Shown here: positions 20,410 to 28,087 of the stretch, piece after piece
How positions within the stretch are numbered: position 1 is the stretch's first letter
Layout: each line of letters opens with the position of its first letter
Assembly: GCF_900104925.1 (NCBI RefSeq)
Contig: NZ_LT629735.1
Span: forward strand, 3,641,001-3,705,000
DNA from: Opitutus sp. GAS368
GTDB taxonomy: Bacteria; Verrucomicrobiota; Verrucomicrobiia; Opitutales; Opitutaceae
Direction: 5' to 3'
DNA length: 64,000 nucleotides
Notes under the pieces: model-generated
What the model was told of the DNA's origin: nothing
Seen by the model: the letters and a program-made list of their open reading frames with translations, nothing else
The model's database searches: none
Program-made: the position numbers and the translations under genes

Positions 20410-20973
20410 TTAGCCGCCGTAGAATTTCGGCTTCAAGACCCCGATGCAGGGCAGGTTTCGGTAGCGCTCGTTGAAATCGAGCCCGTAGCCGACGACAAAT
20501 TCGTTGGGAATCCCGAAACCCACGTAGTCCGCCTCGAACGGCACGGCGCGGCGGGCCTTCTTGTCGAGGAGCACGCAGGTCTTCACGGAAGCGGCGCCCT
20601 TGGCTTTGATCAGTCCGGCGACAGCGGCGAGGGTTTTGCCGGTGTCGAGGATGTCATCCACCAGCAACACGTGCTGGCCCTTCACATCCAGCTTCATCTG
20701 GTCGACGATGCGGGGTTCGCCGACGGCCCGCGTGCCGGTGTGATAGCTGGAGGCCCGCAGGCAGTCGAGGCGCAGCGGGCTCCGCATCTGGCGCAGCAGG
20801 TCGGCGGTGAAGATCAGCGCGCCGTTGACGATGGCCACGACCATCAGGTCCTTCTTGGCGTAGTCCTGGTTCAGCTGGGAGCCGAGTTGGGCGATGCGGC
20901 GCTTGATGGCCAGCGGGCTGACGAGGATGTGGTCGAGGTGTTTGAGCTCGGGCGGGCCTTTCGGGGAGGGCAT
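20410..20973 (-). CDS. hpt: Hypoxanthine phosphoribosyltransferase
   Basis: 187-residue cytosolic purine salvage enzyme converting hypoxanthine or guanine plus PRPP to IMP or GMP. Signature motifs are VVAIVNGALIFTADLLR, the PRPP loop HVLLVDDILDTGKTL and the base-recognition end ADYVGFGIPNEFVVGYGLD. ATG 20973 gives MPSPKGPPELKHLDHILVS, a normal family start; the upstream open frame is non-coding. It is separated from tRNA-Ser by 49 bases on the same strand. Confidence 0.96.
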   Translation of the reverse strand: MPSPKGPPELKHLDHILVSPLAIKRRIAQLGSQLNQDYAKKDLMVVAIVNGALIFTADLLRQMRSPLRLDCLRASSYHTGTRAVGEPRIVDQMKLDVKGQHVLLVDDILDTGKTLAAVAGLIKAKGAASVKTCVLLDKKARRAVPFEADYVGFGIPNEFVVGYGLDFNERYRNLPCIGVLKPKFYGG

Positions 20974-21124
20974 GGCGGGGAGGAAAGGCGGGCCGCCGGG
21001 CCAAGGCAAACTGTTACAACCCGCCCGGCGGGGTTTATTTTTTTGACTTACCCCGGGCCGGCCGGTTGCCTCGCCGGGACGCGCGCCTGCCCGATCCGGC
21101 CGGTCACACCACACGCCACGGACG

Positions 21125-22198
21125 ATGATTTCCATCCAGGTTAAGCAACTGACCAAGCAATTCGGGAGCATCGTCGCGCTGCACGGCCTCGACCTGACCA
21201 TCAACCCGGGCGAGCTGTTCTTCCTCCTGGGCCCCAGCGGCTGCGGCAAGACCACGCTGCTGCGCAGCTTGGCGGGCTTCTACATCCCGGAGAAAGGCCA
21301 GATCCTGTTCGGCGACGAGGACGTGACGCGCCTCGAACCGCACAAGCGGAATACCGGCATGATGTTCCAGAGTTACGCCCTGTGGCCCCACATGACGGTG
21401 GCGGAGAACGTGGCCTTCGGCCTCGAGGAACGCCGCGTGCCGGCGGCCGAGATCAGGACGCGGGTCGGTGACGCCCTGGCCTCGGTGCGCATGGAAAAAT
21501 ACGCCGACCGCAAGCCCAACCAGCTTTCCGGCGGCCAGCAGCAGCGTGTCGCCCTGGCCCGTGCGCTGGTCATCCGCCCGCGCTGCCTCCTGCTCGACGA
21601 GCCGCTGTCCAACCTCGACGCCAAGCTCCGGCTGGAGATGCGCACGGAGATCCGCCGCGTCTGCAAGGAATTCAAGCTCACGACCGTCTATGTCACCCAC
21701 GACCAGAAGGAGGCGCTCTCCATCGCCGACCGCATGGCGATCCTCGAGAGCGGCCACATCCTGCAGGTCGGCACGCCGCGCGAGGTCTACAAGCGCCCGA
21801 CCCGCAAGACCGTGGCCAATTTCATCGGCGAGACCGATTTCCTGCCGGGCAAGGTGCTCGGCATGGCCGGCAACTACGTGACGGTGGAGACGGCGGTCGG
21901 CAAGTTCGACGGCATTTTCGGCGACACGGTGAACGTGCCCAAGGTGGGCGACGAGGTCACCGTGTCCATCCGCCCGGAATGCTGGGAACTGCACCGGGAC
22001 GCCGAGTCGCGCAACGTCGTCAAGGGCCGCATCGGCCAGTCGATCTACCTCGGCGAGGTCGCCCAATACGAGTTCGTCACCGGCAACGGCACGCAGCTGA
22101 AGATCTTCGAGCGCAACCCGCGCTTCGTGGACGGGGCCGCGCGCGGCGAGCTTTACGCCACGGTGGAGCCGGACGACGTGGTCGTGCTGGTCGGCTGA
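21125..22198 (+). CDS. ABC importer ATP-binding protein (Fe3+/spermidine type, TOBE domain)
   Basis: 357-residue ATPase of the MalK/PotA/FbpC class. It has Walker [10 protein letters not shown], the signature [15 protein letters not shown], Walker [17 protein letters not shown], and H-loop [16 protein letters not shown]. The C-terminus carries a TOBE-like OB fold ([13 protein letters not shown]). Phrases such as [23 protein letters not shown] match the family of importers for iron, spermidine or phosphonate compounds. A periplasmic binding protein follows, but no permease gene is present. A repeat separates the two genes. Confidence 0.9.
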   Translation: MISIQVKQLTKQFGSIVALHGLDLTINPGELFFLLGPSGCGKTTLLRSLAGFYIPEKGQILFGDEDVTRLEPHKRNTGMMFQSYALWPHMTVAENVAFGLEERRVPAAEIRTRVGDALASVRMEKYADRKPNQLSGGQQQRVALARALVIRPRCLLLDEPLSNLDAKLRLEMRTEIRRVCKEFKLTTVYVTHDQKEALSIADRMAILESGHILQVGTPREVYKRPTRKTVANFIGETDFLPGKVLGMAGNYVTVETAVGKFDGIFGDTVNVPKVGDEVTVSIRPECWELHRDAESRNVVKGRIGQSIYLGEVAQYEFVTGNGTQLKIFERNPRFVDGAARGELYATVEPDDVVVLVG

Positions 22199-22229
22199 GC
22201 CTTGATCATGAACGGCATCGCGCGGCTCG

Positions 22230-22306
22230 AAGGTGGAACCCGGCCTCTGGACGGGTTTGCCTGGACGCATGTCGAACCAACCCGTCCGGAGGCCGGGTTC
22301 CACCTT
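22230..22306. repeat. Inverted repeat (GGTGGAACCCGG family)
   Basis: Arms AAGGTGGAACCCGGCCTC and its inverse, with the second copy ending GGGTTCCACCTT, enclose about 30 bases. The same family, with divergent centre, lies at 40796-40871. It sits between the ABC ATPase and the binding protein, 12 bases before the ATG of the latter. Confidence 0.8.
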
Positions 22307-22317
22307 CACATCCACTC

Positions 22318-23946
22318 ATGAAGCGGGCGCTCCTGCTCATCGCGCTGGTGGCCGTGGTCGGCCTGCCGTTCCTGCTGCGTTCGCGGCAGGCGACGGCGGC
22401 CAGCGCGGACGACACGCTGGTGATCGTGACGCCGCACAACGAGGCCATCCGCTTCGAGTTTGGCCAGGCTTTCCAGCATTGGTATCAGGCGCGCACCGGG
22501 CGCACGGCGGGCATCGACTGGCGGGTGCTGGGCGGCACGAGTGAGATCGCCCGGTTTCTCGATGGGGAATACATCACCGCCTTCGAGAACCTCTGGGTCA
22601 ACCGGCTCGGCAAGCCGTGGAGCGCGGAGATCCAGGCCGGGTCGCAGAACGGCCGGCTGCCGCCCGACGCTCCCGCCATCGTGCGGGAGGCGCGCGCCGC
22701 CTTCCTCGCCTCCGAGGTCGGCTGCGGCATCGACCTCTTTTTCGGCGGCGGCACCTATGATTTTGCCAAGCAGGCGACGGCGGGCCGGCTCGTGCCCACC
22801 CGGATTCTCCAGCAGCATCCCGAGTGGTTCACCCCCGGGGTGATCCCGCGCGCCTATGCCGGCGAGGAATACCGGGACAAGGACGGGCTGTGGATCGGCT
22901 GCGTGTTGAGCTCCTACGGGATAATCTACAACCGCGATTCGCTGGCCCGCCTCGGTCTCGCGGCCGCGCCCAGCCGGTGGGCCGACCTCACCGGATGGCG
23001 CTACCACGGCGAGGTGGCGCTCTGCGACCCGACGAAGAGCGGATCCATCGCCAAGGCCTTTGAGAACGTGATCCAGCAGTGCATGCAAAACCGGCTCAAA
23101 TCGCTGCAGGCGGCCCGGCCCGGCGGGGCGGCCCGCGAGCTCGAGGCCCAGGCCGTGCGCGAGGGCTGGCTGGAGGGGCTGCGCCTGCTCCAGCTGGTCG
23201 GGGCCAATTCCCGTTACTTCACGGACAGTTCGATGAAGCCCCCGATCGATGTCGCGGTCGGTAACTGCGCGGCGGGGATGTGCATCGATTTTTACGGCCG
23301 GGCCCAGGCCGAGGCGGTGCTCCGGCGCGGCCGGTCCGACCGGCTCGGCTATGTCTCGCCCCGCGGTGGCACCGTGAGCTCGGTCGATCCCATCGGTTTG
23401 CTGCGCGGCGCGCCGCACCGGGCCGTGGCGGAAGCCTTCATCGAGTTTGTGCTGTCCCCGGAGGGCCAGCGGCTCTGGAACCAGAAGCCCGGCACGCCCG
23501 ACGGGCCCGAGCGCTACGCCCTGCGCCGGCTGCCGGTGCGCAAGGATTATTACGCCCACGAGGAGTGGCGCGCATTCCGTAGCGACCCGGCGGACGATCC
23601 CTACGACCAGCATGATCCCCTGATCTACCGCCCGGAATGGACGGGCGCGCTGTTCCGCGAGATGTCGTTCGTCATCCGCATCATGTGCCAGGACACCCAC
23701 GAGGAGCTGGCCGGAGCCTGGCGCGCCATCAACGCGGAGGGGATCGATCCGGCGCAGAAGGCGCGCGCCCTGGCCGTGCTGCAGGACATCTCCTTCGTCA
23801 CCTACGACCGGGCCCTCAAGGAAATCAAGCAAGCGCTCAACTCCAAGAACAAGGTCGACGAAATCCTGCTCGCCAAGGAACTCGCCGCGCAGTTTCGCGC
23901 CCAATACCAGAAGGCCGCGGAGCTCGCACGGGCCGCCAAGCGTTAG
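22318..23946 (+). CDS. ABC extracellular solute-binding protein
   Basis: 542-residue secreted or N-terminally anchored binding protein (hydrophobic start MKRALLLIALVAVVGLPFLL). The fold is the type II periplasmic-binding class (SBP_bac_11/13-like): LVIVTPHNEAIRFEFGQAF, GIDLFFGGGTYDFAKQA, VLSSYGIIYNRDSL and VALCDPTKSGSIAKAFENV. The length exceeds the roughly 340-residue iron/thiamine relatives because of a C-terminal extension of about 130 residues (from about ALFREMSFVIRIM). Iron(III) is possible, but the ligand is not established. No permease is encoded nearby. Confidence 0.82.
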   Translation: MKRALLLIALVAVVGLPFLLRSRQATAASADDTLVIVTPHNEAIRFEFGQAFQHWYQARTGRTAGIDWRVLGGTSEIARFLDGEYITAFENLWVNRLGKPWSAEIQAGSQNGRLPPDAPAIVREARAAFLASEVGCGIDLFFGGGTYDFAKQATAGRLVPTRILQQHPEWFTPGVIPRAYAGEEYRDKDGLWIGCVLSSYGIIYNRDSLARLGLAAAPSRWADLTGWRYHGEVALCDPTKSGSIAKAFENVIQQCMQNRLKSLQAARPGGAARELEAQAVREGWLEGLRLLQLVGANSRYFTDSSMKPPIDVAVGNCAAGMCIDFYGRAQAEAVLRRGRSDRLGYVSPRGGTVSSVDPIGLLRGAPHRAVAEAFIEFVLSPEGQRLWNQKPGTPDGPERYALRRLPVRKDYYAHEEWRAFRSDPADDPYDQHDPLIYRPEWTGALFREMSFVIRIMCQDTHEELAGAWRAINAEGIDPAQKARALAVLQDISFVTYDRALKEIKQALNSKNKVDEILLAKELAAQFRAQYQKAAELARAAKR

Positions 23947-23953
23947 ATTCCTT

Positions 23954-24029
23954 TGTAGGAGCCTGCTTGCAGGCGATTCAAAATGTGTCCAGCGGGTCGA
24001 GCGACATCGCCTGCAAGCAGGCTCCTACA
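23954..24029. repeat. GTAG-headed inverted repeat pair (GAGCCTGC family)
   Basis: TGTAGGAGCCTGCTTGCAGG and its exact inverse lie at the two ends, with a 28-base centre. Each arm is a GTAG-headed stem-loop (GCCTGC/GCAGGC). The same family, with GTCG replacing GTAG, recurs at 33169-33246. It fills the gap between the binding protein and the GNAT gene. Confidence 0.87.
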
Positions 24030-24047
24030 AGAGGCAGCAATCTCTGA

Positions 24048-24512
24048 TCATTCGTCGTTGTCCGGCTGCCGGTAGACGTCGGGGAAGCGCAACGCCATGT
24101 AGCTCTCGGGATGGTCCACCGGCTTGAAGCCGAATCGGGCGTATATGCCGTGGGCATCGCGGGTGCGGAGGCTCCAGGAGCGCAGGCCCTGCAGCTTCGG
24201 GTGGCGCATCGTCAGGGCGAGCATGGCCTTGGACAGTCCGTGGCGGCGGTGCTCCTCCAGCACGTAGACGTCGCAGAGGTAGGCGTAGGTGGCGTGGTCC
24301 GAGATGATGCGCACGAGCCCGACCTGCTCGCCGGCCTCCGTGTAAGCCCCGATGCAAAGCGACCCGTGCAGCGCGCGCCGGACGGTATCGAGGGGGATAT
24401 TCTCGCTCCAATACGACCGGGTCAGGTAACCGTGGATGGCCGCGGCATCGAGCCGCGCGGGGTCGTCGGAAATCAGGTAGGAGCCGTGGCGGTGTTCCAG
24501 ATGGGTGCTCAT
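24048..24512 (-). CDS. GNAT-family N-acetyltransferase
   Basis: 154-residue GNAT-fold protein. The acetyl-CoA loop is in VYVLEEHRRHGLSKAMLALT, preceded by beta strands around GEQVGLVRIISDHATYAYL and followed by RDAHGIYARFGFKPVDHPE. It resembles the YjcK/AAC-type putative acetyltransferases that act on small molecules. Start ATG 24512 (MSTHLEHRHG) is preferred; the upstream in-frame ATG at 24551 and its 13 extra codons are within a palindromic repeat. Substrate unknown. Confidence 0.85.
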   Translation of the reverse strand: MSTHLEHRHGSYLISDDPARLDAAAIHGYLTRSYWSENIPLDTVRRALHGSLCIGAYTEAGEQVGLVRIISDHATYAYLCDVYVLEEHRRHGLSKAMLALTMRHPKLQGLRSWSLRTRDAHGIYARFGFKPVDHPESYMALRFPDVYRQPDNDE

Positions 24513-24516
24513 CTTC

Positions 24517-24587
24517 GGTAGCGGCGCTCTATGAGCGCCGATCGATGTCATGGATAATGCCCACGGCGGTCATAGACCGCCGCTACA
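24517..24587. repeat. GTAG-headed inverted repeat pair (CGGCGGTC family) overlapping rpe
   Basis: A left unit GTAGCGGCGCTCTATGAGCG and a right unit GGCGGTCATAGACCGCCGCTAC flank a 26-base centre. The right unit overlaps the last codons of rpe, whose stop codon TAG (24583-24585) is the TAG of the repeat head GTAG. Family members: 25301, 30552, 31729 and a half copy at 59131. Confidence 0.85.
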
Positions 24588-25242
24588 GGGCGGAGATACC
24601 GGCGGTGAACGCCGTTTTATCCGCGGCCTTGAAGAACGACGTGCCGGCCACGAACGTGTCGGCGCCGGCCTGGCGGCACTCGGCGGCGGTCGCCAGGTCG
24701 ATGCCCCCGTCGACCTCGAGGCGGAATTTCAGGCCGCGGGTCTTCCGCCAGCCGTCGATTGTCCGGAGCTTCGGCAGCATGTCGCGCCGGAAGGGCTGGC
24801 CGCCGAAGCCGGGCTGCACGGTCATCACGAGCACCAGGTCCACCTCGCCGATGAGCGTCTCGATGCCGGCCGCGGAGGTGCCGGGATTCAGCACGATGCC
24901 GCACTGGCAGCCGAGCTGGCGGATGCGGGCGAGCGTGCCGCGGTGGTCGTAGCCGGGCTCGATGTGGATGCTGATGTTGTTCGAGCCGGCCTTGGCGAAG
25001 GGTTCGATATACTTCTGCGGCTCCGCCAGCATCAGGTGCGTATCGAAAAACAGCTTGGAGCCGGCGCGGCGGACGGCGGCAAGGGTCTCGGGGCCGAAGG
25101 TCAGGTTGGGCACGAAATGCCCGTCCATGATGTCGCAGTGCAGCCAGGTGGCACCGCTGTCGGCCACGACCCGCGCGCTGGCCGCGAGGTTGGCATGGTC
25201 GCCGGCGAGCAGGGAGGGGGCGATGAGAGAGGGAAGAGGCAT
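24583..25242 (-). CDS. rpe: Ribulose-phosphate 3-epimerase
   Basis: 219-residue TIM-barrel enzyme interconverting ribulose 5-phosphate and xylulose 5-phosphate. Family motifs are IAPSLLAGD, WLHCDIMDGHFVPNLTFGP, FDTHLMLAEPQKYI, VMTVQPGFGGQPF and EVDGGIDLATAAEC. The start at ATG 25242 (MPLPSLIAPSLL) is standard; the ATG at 25293 lies in a low-complexity repeat. The stop codon is provided by the following palindromic repeat. It belongs to the minus-strand run downstream of the LptE-like gene. Confidence 0.96.
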   Translation of the reverse strand: MPLPSLIAPSLLAGDHANLAASARVVADSGATWLHCDIMDGHFVPNLTFGPETLAAVRRAGSKLFFDTHLMLAEPQKYIEPFAKAGSNNISIHIEPGYDHRGTLARIRQLGCQCGIVLNPGTSAAGIETLIGEVDLVLVMTVQPGFGGQPFRRDMLPKLRTIDGWRKTRGLKFRLEVDGGIDLATAAECRQAGADTFVAGTSFFKAADKTAFTAGISAL

Positions 25243-25248
25243 GGCGTC

Positions 25249-25278
25249 AGAGGACAGAAGACAGATGACCGAGGACGG
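25249..25278. repeat. GAGGACAGA low-complexity repeat
   Basis: Purine-rich run (AGAGGACAGAAGACAGATGA and further) just upstream of rpe. It is of the same type as the 21-bp duplication at 25831-25872 inside the LptE-like gene. It probably shifts or masks the ribosome site of rpe. Confidence 0.5.
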
Positions 25279-25300
25279 AAAAGGCTCAATCATTTGTTTC

Positions 25301-25362
25301 TGTAGCGGCGGTCTATGACCGCCGGAGTTTAAACCAAACGGCGGTCATAGACCGCCGCTACA
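25301..25362. repeat. GTAG-headed inverted repeat pair (CGGCGGTC family)
   Basis: TGTAGCGGCGGTCTATGACC and its exact inverse, with a short AT-rich centre, form near-perfect GTAG-headed stem-loops between rpe and the LptE-like gene. The right end lies three bases from the LptE-like stop codon. Confidence 0.88.
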
Positions 25363-25364
25363 GG

Positions 25365-25886
25365 CTACCAGGTATCTAGGACCGCGTGGACCGTCTCGCT
25401 GGCGAGCTGCTCGGCGAGCAGGGGCAGGCCTTGGTATTCCGCCGGCACAAGTCCGCTGTCGGTGAAGATGCCGCGTTTGGCGGTCAGCGGCCGCTTGGCA
25501 AACAGCACCTGCTGGGTGCGCTGGTCGGTCAGGGTGGCCGAGGCGCGCAACGAAACATCGAAGCGCCGGGCCAGCCCGGTGTCGTCCTGCCGCGAGACCG
25601 CCACGGTCCGGTCGTAGCCGGTGAGCGAGACCCGCAGCACGGCGTCGGCCGCGGCCGGCGAGTCGACCAGGGTGACACGGCCGTCCTTGATGAAGGCTTC
25701 GCGCAGCTGGGTGGTCGCGAGTTCGCGGGCCTGCGGAAGCAGCGTCTCGGTCGTGACCGGCGCGATGAACAGCGTGGCGAACTTCGGCTGCGTTCCGGTG
25801 CCGAGCCTGTAACCGGCACAGCCCGTGCAGCAGAGGACGGAGGACAGAAGACAGAGGACGGAGGACAGAATGCCGATACGTGTCAT
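25365..25886 (-). CDS. LptE-like outer-membrane lipoprotein
   Basis: 173-residue putative lipoprotein. The signal peptide contains a duplicated LSSVLC heptad and ends CCTGCAGYRLG, so lipidation is predicted at the second cysteine cluster. The mature domain GYRLGTGTQPKFATLFIAPV, VRLTDV-like strands (VLRVSLTGYDRTVAV) and RRFDVSLRASATLTD fit the LptE fold (PF04390) that plugs LptD. The complementary lptD is at 54369. ATG 25886 is chosen because further upstream codons lie in a repeat. The lptE name is inferred from fold and context. Confidence 0.7.
   Translation of the reverse strand: MTRIGILSSVLCLLSSVLCCTGCAGYRLGTGTQPKFATLFIAPVTTETLLPQARELATTQLREAFIKDGRVTLVDSPAAADAVLRVSLTGYDRTVAVSRQDDTGLARRFDVSLRASATLTDQRTQQVLFAKRPLTAKRGIFTDSGLVPAEYQGLPLLAEQLASETVHAVLDTW
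25831..25872. repeat. Two tandem 21-bp units forming part of a signal peptide
   Basis: Two copies of a 21-base unit (first 19 bases identical, beginning CAGAGGACGGAGGACAGAA) lie inside the LptE-like gene. They are in frame and encode the heptad LSSVLCL/LSSVLCC of the signal peptide. Confidence 0.65.
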
Positions 25887-25920
25887 CGTGCTTGTCCCCC
25901 GGAGCCTTGGCGAAGGTGGA

Positions 25921-25994
25921 AGCGTAGCGAAGGATCCAGCGTGGGCGAACATGGCATTCGATGGCACTGGATTCTTCGCTACGCTCAGAATGAC
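25921..25994. repeat. Inverted repeat element (AGAATCC family)
   Basis: AGCGTAGCGAAGGATCCAG and the inverse CTGGATTCTTCGCTACGCT (one mismatch) flank a 27-base centre, followed by CAGAATGAC as in the 7932-8009 copy. It fills the gap between the BamD-like and LptE-like genes. Confidence 0.72.
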
Positions 25995-26015
25995 AGATGC
26001 CGGGAATGATATCCC

Positions 26016-27077
26016 TTAGAACAGCCAGAGCCTCTTTTTCTTCTTCGGTTCAGGCGCCTTGGGGGCGGGCTGGCCGGCCGCCGCGGCCGCCTGGCCATCC
26101 AGCTTGGCGTTGACATCGACCAGCTTCTCGCGGGCCACCTTGGCCACGTCCGAATCCGGGTAGACGGTGATGGCTTCGTTGTAGAACACCTTCGCGGCCT
26201 GGTAATTCTTGCGATACTTGTAGTAGTAATCGGCGATGGTCAGCTTGCTCTGGGCGAGCACGGTTTTCATCTTGGCGAGGCCGGTCTCGGCCTGGACCAT
26301 GCCGGCGTCGCCGGGGAAAAGGATCATGTAGTCCTCATAGTAGGTGATGGCCTGCTTCGTGGAGGCCTGGTCGTAGGCGGGGCCGTCGACCAGCGAGGAG
26401 TGCGTCTCGGCGATCTTGAGGTAGGCGTCGGGCGTGAGGACGCTGCGCGGATAGGTGTTGATCATGCGGTCGAGGGCGTCGACGGCCGCCTCGGTCTCGC
26501 CGACGTCCTTGTAGCCGCGCGCGGCGTTCATGAGGGAGAGCGGGGCGTAGTCGCTGTAGGGCGCGGTGGCGACGATGGTCTCGAAGTATTCGAGGGCGCG
26601 CTCGCGGTTCTTGAAGCCCGGCAGCCAGCCCCAGAGGCGGGCCCGCTTGCCGGCAAACAGGTCGGCCGCGATGCGGTATTGCTCGCCGATGACCTGGGTG
26701 AATTTCTCGGAGTTCGGATACCGGGCCACCATCTGCTGGAAGGTGGTGAAGGCCTTGTAGTATTCCTGGTTCTGCTGGTAGATCCGGCCGGCGCGGAAGA
26801 GCGCCTCGGCCGCGAAGACGGAATTGGGGTATTTCTTGTAGACGCTGTTATAGAGCTTCAGGGCCGCCCGGTTGCTATGGGCCTCCTCGGCGGCGCGCGC
26901 CTTGTTCATCGCGTCCAGGCCGTTGCGGCCCTCTTCGCCGGCAAACTGGGCGAGCGCGCCACCCTCGACCTTCCAGCCGTCCTGCGGGGTCCAGACAAGG
27001 TCGGCGGCGAGGCGGGCAGGGGCGAGCAGCAGCGTGAGGAGGGCGGCCAGGGCGGAAAGGAGGGGGAGACGGCGCAT
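26016..27077 (-). CDS. BamD-like tetratricopeptide envelope protein
   Basis: 353-residue secreted protein (signal peptide MRRLPLLSALAALLTLLLAP) with at least five TPR-like helical pairs: LYNSVYKKYPNSVFAAEALF, FQQMVARYPNSEKFTQVIGE, YFETIVATAPYSDYAPLSLM, LDRMINTYPRSVLTPDAYLK and YNEAITVYPDSDVAKVAREK. This spacing is the BamD/YfiO arrangement (PF13525), part of the outer-membrane protein insertion machine. No lipobox cysteine is present at the signal-peptide end, unlike canonical BamD. The C-terminus is a Pro/Lys-rich tail ending KKKKRLWLF. It lies 11 bases from fabH on the same strand. Confidence 0.8.
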   Translation of the reverse strand: MRRLPLLSALAALLTLLLAPARLAADLVWTPQDGWKVEGGALAQFAGEEGRNGLDAMNKARAAEEAHSNRAALKLYNSVYKKYPNSVFAAEALFRAGRIYQQNQEYYKAFTTFQQMVARYPNSEKFTQVIGEQYRIAADLFAGKRARLWGWLPGFKNRERALEYFETIVATAPYSDYAPLSLMNAARGYKDVGETEAAVDALDRMINTYPRSVLTPDAYLKIAETHSSLVDGPAYDQASTKQAITYYEDYMILFPGDAGMVQAETGLAKMKTVLAQSKLTIADYYYKYRKNYQAAKVFYNEAITVYPDSDVAKVAREKLVDVNAKLDGQAAAAAGQPAPKAPEPKKKKRLWLF

Positions 27078-27088
27078 GAAAATGGTGC

Positions 27089-28075
27089 TTACCAGCGAAT
27101 AAGAGTGGCGCCGTAGGTCAAGCCAGCGCCAAAGGCGACCAGCAGGGTCAGGTTGCCGGGTTTGATGCGGCCGGCGCGGCGGGCCTCGTCCAGGGCGAGC
27201 GGGATGGAGGCGGAGGAGGTGTTGCCGTAACGGTCGAGATTCACGTAAACGCGCTCCATCGGCACCTTCAGGTTGCCGGCCAGCGCCTCGATAATGCGAA
27301 TGTTGGCCTGGTGGGGGATCACGAGGTCGATTTGGTCAGGCGAAAGGTTATGTTGTTCCATCATTTCCCGGGCGACGGTCTCCATGACGCGGACGGCGCT
27401 CTTGAAGACCTCGCGGCCGTTCATGCGGATGCAATGGGCGTGCTCCGCGACCGACTGGGCGTCGGCGGGGCGCTTGCTGCCGCCGGCGGGGATGTAAAGG
27501 TTGTCGGCGAACTCGCCGTCGGCGCCGAGGTCGGAGCCGAGGATGCCGATGCCCGGCTGGTCGACCTTGATCAGCACCGCCGCGCCGGCGGCATCGCCGA
27601 ACAGCACGCAGGTGGTGCGGTCGGTCCAGTCGGTGACCGTGGAGAGCTTCTCGGCGCCGATGATGAGCGCGCGCTTGTAGCGGTTGGTCAGGAGCTGGCC
27701 GTAGGCGATCTCGAGCGCGTAGAGGAAGCCCGAGCAGGCGGCCGCGATGTCGAAGCAGGTGGCGTGGCCCGGGACGCCGAGTTTGTGCTGCACGTAGCAG
27801 GCGGTGGAGGGCAGGGGAGTGTCGGGCGAGGCGGTGGCGACGATCAGCAGGTCGATGTCGCCGGCCTTGATCTTGGCGTCGGCCAAGGCGGCGTTGGCGG
27901 CCTTGACGGCCAGGTCGGAGCAGGCCTCGTCCGCGCCGGCGATGCGGCGCTCGCGGATGCCGGAGCGGGTGAAGATCCACTCGTCGGAGGTGTCGACCAT
28001 CTTGGAGAGGTCGTGGTTGGTGAGGATTTTCGGCGGAGCGTAGGAGCCGACGCCCGCGATGATGACTGAGGCCAT
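27089..28075 (-). CDS. fabH: 3-oxoacyl-[acyl-carrier-protein] synthase III
   Basis: 328-residue cytosolic enzyme initiating fatty acid synthesis by condensing acetyl-CoA with malonyl-ACP. The catalytic triad is visible: Cys in FDIAAACSGFLYALEIA, His in VIPHQANIRIIEA and Asn in DRYGNTSSASIPLAL. The start MASVIIAGVGSYAPPKILTN is standard. It is the third gene of the rpmF-plsX-fabH cluster; the gap to plsX is 12 bases. Confidence 0.97.
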   Translation of the reverse strand: MASVIIAGVGSYAPPKILTNHDLSKMVDTSDEWIFTRSGIRERRIAGADEACSDLAVKAANAALADAKIKAGDIDLLIVATASPDTPLPSTACYVQHKLGVPGHATCFDIAAACSGFLYALEIAYGQLLTNRYKRALIIGAEKLSTVTDWTDRTTCVLFGDAAGAAVLIKVDQPGIGILGSDLGADGEFADNLYIPAGGSKRPADAQSVAEHAHCIRMNGREVFKSAVRVMETVAREMMEQHNLSPDQIDLVIPHQANIRIIEALAGNLKVPMERVYVNLDRYGNTSSASIPLALDEARRAGRIKPGNLTLLVAFGAGLTYGATLIRW

Positions 28076-28087
28076 AAGGGAAAGCGG

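Noticed and set aside
20973-21255. N-terminal extension of hpt upstream
   Set aside because: The extra residues have no homology and overlap the ABC ATPase control region and start.
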